From Actinomycetes bacterium (GTDB taxonomy: Bacteria > Actinomycetota > CALGFH01): DNA of 6,091 bases. The stretch covers positions 1 through 6,091 of the forward strand of contig JASLBL010000099.1 in assembly GCA_030146615.1 (NCBI GenBank), in the 5' to 3' direction. Under the pieces are notes generated by a model. The model did not search any database. It worked only from the letters and a program-made list of their open reading frames with translations, and was not told the DNA's origin. Position 1 is the first letter of the stretch, and every line of letters starts with the position of its first letter. Below are positions 1 to 6,091 of the stretch, piece after piece. The translations under genes and the position numbers were made by a program.

Positions 1-778
1 GGATCGTCAAGGAGTACGAGCGGGGGGTGATCTTCCGGCTGGGCCGGGTGATCGGCGCCAAGGGACCCGGCCTGTTCTTCATCATCCCGATCGTCGACCG
101 GATGGTGAAGGTCTCGCTGCGCACCGTGACCATGGACATCCGACCCCAGGACGTCATCACCCGCGACAACGTCACCGTCAAAGTCAACGCCGTCACCTAC
201 TTCAACGTCGTCGAGCCGGTCCGGGCGGTGATCAAGATCGAGGACTACAAGCACGGCACTTCCGAGATCGCCCAGACCACCCTGCGCAGCATCCTCGGTC
301 AGGTCGACCTGGACGAGCTGCTGGCCAAGCGCGACGACATCAACCAGCAGCTGCAGCGGATCATCGACGACGTGACCGACCCCTGGGGCGTGAAGGTGAC
401 CCTGGTCGAGGTCAAGCACGTGGAGTTGCCCGAGCTGATGCGCCGGGCCATGGCCGCCCAGGCCGAGGCCGAACGCGACCGGCGGGCCAAGGTCATTCAC
501 GCCCTGGGTGAGCGGGAGGCCGCCGGCACCCTGGGTGAGGCGGCGGTGGTCCTGGAGGACCATCCGGCGGCCATGCAGCTGCGAGTGCTGTCGACCATGG
601 CCGAGGTGTCGGCCGAGCGGAACTCGACCCTGATCTTCCCCCTGCCGATCGACCTGCTGCGGCTGGTCGACACCCTGGCCGGCAACGGCCAGCCCGGCAA
701 CGGGTCCGGCCCCAGCCAGGTGCAGGAGGGGACGGAACACCCCCCGGTGGCCACCGGTCCAACCTCCGAGGGGCCGGC

Positions 779-782
<4 letters not shown>
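1..782 (+). CDS. slipin/stomatin-type SPFH-domain membrane protein, 5' truncated
   Basis: The reading frame is already open at base 3 (IVKEYERGV...), so the true start and the expected N-terminal membrane helix lie left of the window; the GTG at 27 is an internal valine. The visible 259 residues follow the bacterial slipin pattern: EYERGVIFRLGR, KGPGLFF, a PQDVITRDNVTV block, QTTLRSILGQ, DPWGVKV, then the helical segment RRAMAAQAEAERDRRAKVIHA and the late signature NSTLIFPLPIDLL. A low-complexity Gly/Pro/Ser tail of about 35 residues follows. Family knowledge: slipins are membrane-anchored scaffold proteins that oligomerise through the SPFH domain and the following coiled helix, often beside an NfeD-type protein; no NfeD gene is visible here. 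The stop overlaps the G6PDH start by 4 nt (GTGA), so this gene is probably the upstream member of the operon. Family assignment is confident; the exact cellular role is unknown. Confidence 0.93.
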
Positions 783-2166
<1,384 letters not shown>

Positions 2167-2170
<4 letters not shown>

Positions 2171-3273
2171 TGCTCAACGACCTCAGGTCCCTGTATCAGG
2201 CATCGGGCCCATTCGTCACCGTCTACCTCGACACCACCGGCACCGTAGCCGACGCCCCGCCACCGGTCCGGCTACGCTGGAAGAGCCTCCGCCGCGAGCT
2301 CACCGCCGCCGGCGCGCCCGAGGCGGCCCTAGCCGCGATCGACCCGCTGGTCGACGCCGCCGATCCGACCGGCGATACCCTCGCCGTCATCGCCAACCGC
2401 GACGGCGTCCTGCTCGGCGCCAACCTCCCCGACGCCCCGATGCGGGACCTCGGCCGCTGTGGCATGCTGCCGGCCGTCGTGCCGCTGCTGGCCTGGAAGC
2501 AGCGCCAGTTCCCCTACGTCGTGGTGGCGACCGACCGGCTGGGCGCCGAGCTCCTCGCCGTCGTGCCCGCCGGCTCCGACCACGCGGTCCGGGTCCAGGG
2601 CGAGGAGCTGCACGTCACCCGGTCAGCCCCCGGTGGCTGGTCGCAACGCCGCTTCCAGCAACGAGCCGAGAACCGCTGGCAGCCGAACGCCGACGCCGTC
2701 GCCGAGGCCCTGACCAAGCTGGTCGACGACATACGACCTCGGCTGGTGGTGGTGACCGGCGACGTCCGCGCGACGCAGTTGCTGCGCGACCAGGTCCCAG
2801 GCCGGGTGGGCGAGCTGCTCCAGGCCGTCGAGGGCGAGTATGGCTCACTCGACGCAGCGCTGGCCAAGGCCGCGGCGCTGCTGGACCTACTCGAGGCGCG
2901 AGACACGACCGCGGCGCTGGCCGCCTTCGGCCGCGAGCTGGGCCAAGCCGACCGGGCCGCCAACGGACCCGCCGCGACCCTCCAGGCCCTAGCCGACGCC
3001 CAAGCCAGCACGCTGCTGCTGCAGCCAGGAGCGGTCACCTGCGACGCCTGGTTCGGCCCGTCCCCGACGCAGAACGCGCTCGACCTACAGGCACTGGATG
3101 CAATGGGTGTCGGCGCCCCAGCCAAAGCGCCCCTGGTCGACGTCGCCCTCCGCGCCGCCGCCGCCAGCGGCGCCACCGTGCGGCTGCTGGCCGACCAGCT
3201 CCCCGACCGATGCGGACCCACCGGCGGGATCGGGGCGCTGCTGCGCTACGCCGGGCCGACCGGCGACCGCTGA
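2167..3273 (+). CDS. Rv2629-like bacterial archaeo-eukaryotic release factor family protein (baeRF2 / Vms1 superfamily)
   Basis: 368 residues, no signal peptide or membrane segment, so cytosolic. It resembles actinobacterial Rv2629-type proteins: an N-terminal GPFVTVYLDT strand (14-23), RLRWKSLRREL (35-45), a central KQRQFPYVVVATDR strand (111-124), the signature GGWSQRRFQQRAEN (156-169), LVVVTGDVRA (193-202), and a C-terminal eRF1-domain-3-like end (GATVRLLADQLP, then GGIGALLRY). In the eRF1/Vms1 superfamily a Gln in a Gly-rich loop helps hydrolyse peptidyl-tRNA; Q160 in GGWSQ is the natural candidate, but activity in this bacterial branch is inferred, not established. The ATG overlaps the zwf stop (ATGA) and has only a weak Shine-Dalgarno sequence, which fits reinitiation by ribosomes finishing zwf; a second ATG follows immediately at 2170. 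Likely roles are ribosome rescue, translation quality control or hibernation under stress. Family call fairly sure, function uncertain. Confidence 0.85.
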
Positions 3274-3278
3274 ACCGA

Positions 3279-3296
3279 CCTGCCGCGCCCGGCAGG
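3279..3296. terminator. two-way hairpin terminator between convergent genes
   Basis: A perfect 7-bp GC stem (CCTGCCG / CGGCAGG) with the 4-nt loop CGCC begins six bases after the baeRF2-like stop and lies between convergent stops at 3273 and 3346. There is no T-run on either strand, which is common for high-GC actinobacterial terminators. The 3' arm (GGCAGGC, 3291-3297) can alternatively pair with GCCTGCC at 3314-3320, giving a second, competing hairpin. Termination is inferred from position and structure. Confidence 0.6.
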
Positions 3297-3345
3297 CGGC
3301 GGGACTGACTGTGGCCTGCCTGCCGCTCTCGCCAGGTGCAGGCCG

Positions 3346-3981
3346 TCAGATTCGCTGCCGGTTGCTGCTCGAGGGCTGCAGACCGGTGTCGTCCACCTCG
3401 AAGGTCAACCAGTCCTGGACCCGCACGACCCCCTCGGTCGCGCCGGCCAAGCGGACCACGATCGGGATCAGGCTGCGCCGCTCGACCTGCCCGGTGAGGT
3501 TGACGACGCCATCGTCCACCTCCACCTCTACCCGGGCGGGATCGACCAACAGCTCGTGGCCGAGCAGCTCCTCGATGGCCCAGCGGATCTCCTGGTCCGG
3601 GCGCGTCAACGGCCGGAGCAGGTCGGCGCGACTGACGATACCGACCAGCCGGCCCGAGCCGGCGACCACGGGCAGCCGCTTCACCCCACCGGTCTGCATC
3701 CGCCTGGCCGCCTCGGTCACGGTGGCCTGCGGGTTCACCGTGACGGCCGGGCTGGCCATCACCTCACCAGCCGTGGCCGCCGCCTGCCGGTCCGCCAGCC
3801 GCTGGCCGCCGCCGAGCAGGTCCGCCTCGGAGACGACGCCCAGTACCCGGCCCTGCCCGTCGGTGACCGGTAGGGCGCTCAGGCCATGCTGGGTGAGCAG
3901 GCCGGCAACCTGCTTCAATGGCGTGGTCGGGTAGGCGACCACCACCTCGGTCGTCATGACATCCTGGACTCGGGTCGGCAT
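3346..3981 (-). CDS. CBS-CBS-BON domain protein
   Basis: 211 residues, soluble, no signal peptide. The first CBS motif spans about residues 5-57 (VQDVMTTEVVVAYPTT... LPVTDGQGRVLGVVSEADLL), the second about 71-123 (AGEVMASPAVTVNP... RLPVVAGSGRLVGIVSRADLL). They form one Bateman module, which in known families binds adenine nucleotides or related ligands. A BON domain follows at about 132-197 (RWAIEELLGHELLVDPARVEVEVDDGVVNLTGQV in part), a small fold usually linked to membrane or ligand attachment. The short tail (DDTGLQPSSSNRQRI) is probably disordered. The ATG is preceded by AGAGGAG at 3987-3993, five bases away. It lies 24 nt after the small membrane-protein gene on the same strand, so they are probably co-transcribed. 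CBS-pair proteins of this type include HRP1 (Rv2626c) of M. tuberculosis, which lacks BON. Probable role: sensing energy or redox state. No catalytic domain is attached, so the output partner is unknown. Confidence 0.92.
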   Translation of the reverse strand: MPTRVQDVMTTEVVVAYPTTPLKQVAGLLTQHGLSALPVTDGQGRVLGVVSEADLLGGGQRLADRQAAATAGEVMASPAVTVNPQATVTEAARRMQTGGVKRLPVVAGSGRLVGIVSRADLLRPLTRPDQEIRWAIEELLGHELLVDPARVEVEVDDGVVNLTGQVERRSLIPIVVRLAGATEGVVRVQDWLTFEVDDTGLQPSSSNRQRI

Positions 3982-4005
3982 GTGCGCTCCTCTCTTCCTA
4001 TCCGC

Positions 4006-4395
4006 TCACGCGACATCCCGGCTGCGGCCGGGCGACGAGCATCGGCGGCAACCACCGACCGTGCCATGGGCGCACCGGCCGTTGCGGAACGGCGGGTTCG
4101 ACAGCGGCGGAAGTAGCAGGGTCGACCCGTCCTCCGGCTTACCGTCCGGCTTTGGCGGGGGCTGGGGCGAGCGGGCCGCTGGTCTTGCGGTTGGTTCGAG
4201 CAGGAGCCCCGCCTGCAGCTCCGCCCGGGCGAAGTCCCCGGCCGCGACCGCCTCGGCAAAGCGTCGCTCGGCGGTCAGGGTCATGGTGCGGCCCCGTATC
4301 CGGCGCACCACCATCCCGCTCAGCCACACCACACCGACGATCAGCACGGTCAGGATCAGGGCGAATAGCGCGGACCCCAAGAGCACACCGCGCAT
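4006..4395 (-). CDS. small single-pass membrane protein with C-terminal Cys/His cluster, unknown function
   Basis: 129 residues, family not recognised. Residues about 4-30 form one strong hydrophobic helix (VLLGSALFALILTVLIVGVV), followed by basic residues (RRIRGR, 31-36), so by the positive-inside rule the rest should face the cytoplasm. A predicted amphipathic helix (AERRFAEAVAAGDFARAELQAGLLL, about 42-66) comes next, then a Pro-rich linker (70-103). The C-terminus holds C108, H110, C116 and C119 (CAH, five residues, CRRC), which could bind a metal but is short and unproven. The ATG has a strong AGGAGG at 4404-4409, eight bases away, which together with high GC3 to the stop argues for a genuine gene. 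It sits 24 nt upstream of the CBS-BON gene on the same strand, suggesting a membrane partner for it. An alternative is that the C-terminal Cys region is fortuitous sequence beyond an older, shorter protein. Confidence 0.72.
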   Translation of the reverse strand: MRGVLLGSALFALILTVLIVGVVWLSGMVVRRIRGRTMTLTAERRFAEAVAAGDFARAELQAGLLLEPTARPAARSPQPPPKPDGKPEDGSTLLLPPLSNPPFRNGRCAHGTVGGCRRCSSPGRSRDVA

Positions 4396-4494
4396 CAGCA
4401 GAACCTCCTCTGCAACTGTGGCTGGGTGTCCAGGATCGGGCGGGTGGTCGCGAGTCGAGCTGTCACGGTTGCCGAGGCGGCCGCCCGCAGTGCC
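4396..4494 (-). other. intergenic spacer inside the - strand gene cluster
   Basis: 99 nt between the YeaQ-type stop and the small membrane-protein start. Apart from the AGGAGG Shine-Dalgarno at 4404-4409 I see no convincing promoter or terminator. It contains a GGCGGCCGCC palindrome, too generic in such GC-rich DNA to interpret. Read-through from the YeaQ-type gene is therefore possible but not shown. Confidence 0.4.
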
Positions 4495-4764
4495 TTACAC
4501 GGTCCGGCGGCGCCTGGTGATCACCCGGTAGAGCAGCAGCAGCACGGTGGATCCGGCGACCGCCGTAATCCAGGTACTCAGCTCGAAGAAGCCTCCCAGC
4601 GGGTCGGCCCCGAACAGCGCGTCGGCCAGGAATCCTCCAAGCAACGCCCCGACCACCCCGATGAGCATGGTGACCAGCACTCCGCCCGGGTCATCACCGG
4701 GGAGGAGCCACTTGGCGAGGGCTCCCGCAAGGAGGCCAAGGATCAACAACGAGACAATGCCCAT
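4495..4764 (-). CDS. GlsB/YeaQ/YmgE family (transglycosylase-associated type) small membrane protein
   Basis: 89 residues, nearly all membrane. Three hydrophobic helices: about 1-20 (MGIVSLLILGLLAGALAKWL), 29-48 (VLVTMLIGVVGALLGGFLAD) and 65-82. Between the first two is the family's LLPGDDPGG turn, and the C-terminus is basic (TRRRRTV), consistent with a cytoplasmic end. Glycine-rich helices with the GxxGALLGG pattern are typical of the family, usually 80-90 residues long and in several bacteria linked to general or envelope stress; the biochemical role is unknown despite the transglycosylase-associated name. The frame extends upstream to 4899, but I chose the ATG at 4762-4764 because AAGGAG lies ten bases before it, the protein then begins directly with helix 1, and the extra N-terminal residues are not protein-like. 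It is 99 nt upstream of the next - strand gene, possibly in one transcript. Confidence 0.92.
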   Translation of the reverse strand: MGIVSLLILGLLAGALAKWLLPGDDPGGVLVTMLIGVVGALLGGFLADALFGADPLGGFFELSTWITAVAGSTVLLLLYRVITRRRRTV

Positions 4765-4774
4765 GAGAACCGTG

Positions 4775-4780
4775 CTCCTT
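4775..4780 (-). promoter_or_regulatory. ribosome binding site that fixes the YeaQ-type start
   Basis: AAGGAG on the - strand, ten bases before the ATG at 4764. It favours the 89-residue protein over the longer 134-residue reading, whose ATG at 4899 lies in sequence without family similarity. Confidence 0.65.
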
Positions 4781-4934
4781 TCCCGCTTCTCGTGCTGATC
4801 GCCGCCTGAGGTGTGGCGGCCGACGAAGGGCGATCTCGGCGTCTCGACCAGGACGGTTGATCGTGAGGCACCTACTCTGAGATCTGCGGGGCAGGGCAAT
4901 CAGGCCTGGATGGCCCAGGAATTCCGGTCGGTTC

Positions 4935-4951
4935 TTGCCGGGCCACGGCAA
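4935..4951. repeat. short perfect inverted repeat (TTGCCG / CGGCAA)
   Basis: Perfect 6-bp arms around a 5-nt spacer (GGCCA). It lies between the transposase relic and the YeaQ-type gene, about 170 bp upstream of that gene's start. It could be a weak hairpin ending transcription through the relic or a dimeric-regulator site. Arms this short also arise by chance, so only the structure is supported. Confidence 0.4.
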
Positions 4952-5053
4952 TGCCCGTCGGCGGCGGTGATGTCGGCGGAGACCAGCCGTGGCTACACAT
5001 GATCTGTGAAGAAACGAGGAACCAACGGACCAGATCGCGATGGCCAGTCCCCG

Positions 5054-5073
5054 CCTGGATGGTTGCGTCCAGG
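5054..5073. terminator. possible hairpin just after the transposase relic stop
   Basis: Perfect 6-bp arms CCTGGA (5054-5059) and TCCAGG (5068-5073) with an 8-nt loop begin one base beyond the relic's final TGA on the - strand. The position is what one expects of a transcription terminator or a structured end of an insertion sequence. There is no T-run; short stem. Confidence 0.35.
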
Positions 5074-5074
5074 G

Positions 5075-5348
5075 TCAGTGAACGTAGGCGACCATGGAGC
5101 GCAGGGTCGGCCGGCCGGTCCTGGAGTTGTGCCAGATCACCTAGGTGCGGCCGAGGTCGCGCCGCAGGACCCGAGCCCGACGCGACCTCGGATCTGCCGC
5201 CCCATACTGCTCAAGGCCAGCTTCCCGCTCGTGCTTGCGGGCCCGGTCTGAGCAGTCGCATCCCCCCGCCAGCCGCCAGGGGCCCAGCCGGGGGCCCCTT
5301 CAGCAGCTCGTCGAGCTGGCCGTACAGCGCGGTGGCGAGGGTGTCCAG
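5075..5348 (-). pseudogene. decayed, internally deleted IS transposase (IS982-like, DDE type)
   Basis: Three blocks in the right order on the - strand match the actinobacterial IS982-type transposase pattern as I remember it. Block 1, about 5348-5298: LDTLATALYGQLDELLK, the usual extreme N-terminus (family: D-LATALYVKTDDLLK). Block 2, from 5261: MRLLRP, then one extra base near 5243 shifts the frame, then ARKHERE (family: LRLLRPARKGEPER). Block 3, about 5218-5075: GLEQYGAADP... RVLRR, an in-frame TAG at 5141-5143, then VIWHNSRTGRPTLRSMVAYVH and stop (family end: AIWHN-TG-P-LRSL-AYDH). The central region with the catalytic acidic residues is missing, and roughly 270 bp remain of a gene normally near 850-900 bp. 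A TGA also lies directly upstream of block 1. It cannot encode a working enzyme. No terminal inverted repeats or target duplication were found. IS982 naming is from memory; transposase origin is firmer than the family name. Confidence 0.75.
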
Positions 5349-5354
5349 TCAGGG

Positions 5355-5383
5355 TCCACCGGGCCTCCAGGCTCGACGGTGGA
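5355..5383. terminator. nested hairpin, possible terminator of the ABM-like gene
   Basis: Perfect 7-bp arms TCCACCG (5355-5361) and CGGTGGA (5377-5383) enclose a smaller GCC/GGC stem-loop. It starts about 60 nt beyond the - strand stop at 5442 and just upstream of the relic's first block. It could terminate the ABM-like transcript or be left over from the insertion element's end. No T-run is present. Confidence 0.4.
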
Positions 5384-5441
5384 TTGGCGACGCCGATCAT
5401 GGGCACCCTCGGCCTTCTCCCGCACCCTTGGAATCGGTCGC

Positions 5442-5717
5442 CTAGGTCATGTAGTTCTGGACCGGCCAGAACTGCGGCTGCGGTGGCTGAGCGGTGGACC
5501 CGACAGCCCGGAGGGCCGGCCCAAAGCGCTCGGTGAGGAACCGGCTCGCGTCCTCTTGGGACTCGAACAGCTCGATGACCCGCCAGCCGCCGTTCGGGCT
5601 CGGCCCGGCCAGATGCAGGATCCCGCCGGCCGGAGCCTCCAAGCCGAGCTCCTTGCGAAGGCTGTCATAGAGCTCCTGGGACCCCGCGGGGTTGTCCACC
5701 AGCATCGCGATCGGCAT
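5442..5717 (-). CDS. ABM-like / dimeric alpha-beta barrel protein
   Basis: 91 residues, soluble, no signal peptide. It begins MPIAMLVDNPAGSQELYDSL, has a central HLAGPSPNGGWRVIELFES (about 35-53), then a helix EDASRFLTERFGPALRAVG (55-73), and ends FWPVQNYMT. This strand-helix-strand-strand-helix-strand order and the GGWRV-E--ES motif match small actinobacterial proteins of the antibiotic biosynthesis monooxygenase-like (ferredoxin-fold) group, which usually act as homodimers. Members include monooxygenases, heme-binding proteins and many of unknown function; no specific catalytic residue can be named here, so no reaction is assigned. AAGGAGG at 5723-5729, five bases before the ATG, fixes the start. 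It is monocistronic as far as visible, flanked downstream by a hairpin and the transposase relic. Another ATG at 5740 in a different frame also has a purine-rich sequence before it, but its product has no protein-like pattern. Confidence 0.88.
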   Translation of the reverse strand: MPIAMLVDNPAGSQELYDSLRKELGLEAPAGGILHLAGPSPNGGWRVIELFESQEDASRFLTERFGPALRAVGSTAQPPQPQFWPVQNYMT

Positions 5718-5722
5718 GGTTG

Positions 5723-5729
5723 CCTCCTT
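5723..5729 (-). promoter_or_regulatory. ribosome binding site of the ABM-like gene
   Basis: AAGGAGG on the - strand, five bases before the ATG at 5717. It decides between this start and the out-of-frame ATG at 5740. Confidence 0.75.
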
Positions 5730-5788
5730 GTGTGCTCCATGCTCGCAGGCCCTCCTTCTAGCGCATGGCCCGCGACCGGCGGCTGGTC

Positions 5789-5809
5789 GTCACCGGGCCG
5801 CCCGGTGAC
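5789..5809. promoter_or_regulatory. perfect 10-bp inverted repeat, terminator or operator
   Basis: GTCACCGGGC (5789-5798), one base, then its exact reverse complement GCCCGGTGAC (5800-5809). As RNA this folds into a 9-bp GC-rich stem with a 3-nt loop. It lies 72-92 bp upstream of the ABM-like start and about 100 bp beyond the stop of the possible - strand gene at the right edge. Two readings are plausible: a terminator for that upstream gene, or a dimeric-regulator operator for the ABM-like gene. No T-run follows on either strand. Confidence 0.55.
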
Positions 5810-5909
5810 CGCAACACGCCCGCAACATCCGAGGTCGCCCTGGCGCCGGCGCGGCGCCCGTGTCCGGGGCTAGCTCCAATGCCGGGTAGGCAGGCTCCGG
5901 CGGGACTTG

Positions 5910-6091
5910 TCAAAGGCCTAGCGGCGCGAGGATGTCGATGCTCAGGGTGGCCTTGTAGCTGCTCCGGTTGAGGTTGGGTCCTCGGGCGTTGTACTCCAAA
6001 GCCCAAATGGCGTGAGGCTTTACGAACGAGCAGCAGAGCTTGCTCGGCCCGTGAAGGCTCTTCGCTCGGGAAGTGAGGCGCAGCCGCCATG
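5910..6091 (-). CDS. possible C-terminal end of an unrecognised protein, runs off the window
   Basis: On the - strand one frame is open from the right edge to a TGA at 5910-5912, giving about 59 residues. Its last part (HAIWALEYNARGPNLNRSS, then YKATLSIDILAPLGL) looks protein-like and uses G or C at nearly every third position, unlike the competing frames. The part nearest the edge is less convincing (basic and Ser-rich, two adjacent Cys). A different - strand frame opens with ATG at 6089-6091 but becomes Pro/Gln/His/Arg-rich, typical of a shadow frame. Base composition here is somewhat less GC-rich than in the rest of the window. This could be the end of an intact gene starting outside, or another decayed fragment near the transposase relic. 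I do not recognise the family. Confidence 0.35.
   Translation of the reverse strand, partial: WRLRLTSRAKSLHGPSKLCCSFVKPHAIWALEYNARGPNLNRSSYKATLSIDILAPLGL

Larger units (their letters stand above)
4765..5053. other. gene-free stretch upstream of the YeaQ-type gene
   Basis: About 290 nt in which none of the six frames looks like a conserved protein; the open frames are Arg/Pro/Ser-rich and lack good start signals. It should contain the - strand promoter of the YeaQ-type gene. TTGCCC (on the - strand near 4894-4899) is a possible -35-like element, but no clear -10 follows at standard spacing, so I do not call a promoter. The one distinct structure is the hairpin at 4935-4951, listed separately. 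Confidence 0.5.
5718..5909. other. intergenic region upstream of the ABM-like gene
   Basis: About 190 nt with no supportable gene. It should carry the - strand promoter of the ABM-like gene, but no clear -35/-10 pair is visible. It contains a perfect 10-bp inverted repeat (5789-5809, separate entry), a partly overlapping shorter one (CGACC at 5773-5777 with GGTCG at 5785-5789), and GGCGCC-rich sequence near 5840-5860. Confidence 0.5.

Noticed and set aside
2514..3221. 235-codon - strand frame inside the baeRF2-like gene
   Set aside because: Ser/Ala/Arg-rich shadow without motifs or a ribosome binding site.
3301..3306. GGGACT here and at 5902-5907 as possible DosR half-sites
   Set aside because: Neither has the second half AGTCCC at the right spacing. 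A six-base half-match is expected by chance.
4765..4899. N-terminal extension of the YeaQ-type protein to an ATG at 4899
   Set aside because: The extra 45 residues are hydrophilic and non-conserved in style, and a Shine-Dalgarno sits before the internal ATG at 4764.
5070..5356. Direct repeat CAGGGTC at 5070-5076 and 5350-5356 bracketing the transposase relic, as a target-site duplication
   Set aside because: The left copy overlaps the transposase stop codon and the right copy abuts the first codons, leaving no room for the element's terminal sequences. Seven bases could recur by chance.
5447..5740. Out-of-frame ORF starting at the upstream ATG (5740) over the ABM-like gene
   Set aside because: Ser/Arg/Trp-rich shadow composition. 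The ABM-like frame has the family motif and its own, better-placed ribosome binding site.

Overview
The window is GC-rich throughout, with third codon positions almost all G or C and several GTG starts. It looks like a chromosomal piece of a high-GC actinobacterium (Actinomycetota). This is inferred from composition and protein type only; the sequence contains no rRNA or other taxonomic marker.

Layout. (1) Bases 1-3273, + strand: a tightly packed three-gene run. The C-terminal part of a slipin/stomatin-type SPFH membrane protein (start outside the window) is followed by a short actinobacterial-type glucose-6-phosphate dehydrogenase, then by an Rv2629-like bacterial relative of archaeo-eukaryotic release factors (baeRF2/Vms1 superfamily). 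Both junctions are 4-nt stop/start overlaps (GTGA, ATGA), so the three genes are very probably co-transcribed and translationally coupled. (2) Bases 3274-3345: a short convergent gap with a GC-rich hairpin that can serve as a two-way terminator. (3) Bases 3346-4764, - strand: three small genes read right to left. These are a GlsB/YeaQ/YmgE-type three-helix membrane protein, a small single-pass membrane protein with a C-terminal Cys/His cluster, and a CBS-CBS-BON protein. (4) Bases 4765-5441: no intact gene. The region holds several hairpins and, on the - strand at about 5075-5348, the decayed, internally deleted and frameshifted remains of an IS-type transposase. It is recognisable from short N-terminal, central and C-terminal motifs and was not captured by simple ORF calling. 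(5) Bases 5442-5717, - strand: an intact 91-aa ABM-like (dimeric alpha/beta-barrel) protein. (6) Bases 5718-6091: an intergenic stretch with a perfect 10-bp inverted repeat, then what may be the C-terminal end of an unrecognised - strand gene running off the window.

How the genes may work together (inference). A release-factor-like protein, a CBS-pair sensor protein, an SPFH membrane scaffold, a YeaQ-type stress membrane protein and a G6PDH (NADPH supply) together suggest an envelope, redox and translation stress locus. The pairing of an Rv2629-like protein with a CBS-domain protein recalls the DosR dormancy region of Mycobacterium tuberculosis (Rv2623-Rv2631), where both types occur close together. 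I found no complete DosR-type operator here, so co-regulation is not shown by the sequence. The most novel-looking element is the coupled slipin-G6PDH-baeRF2 operon.
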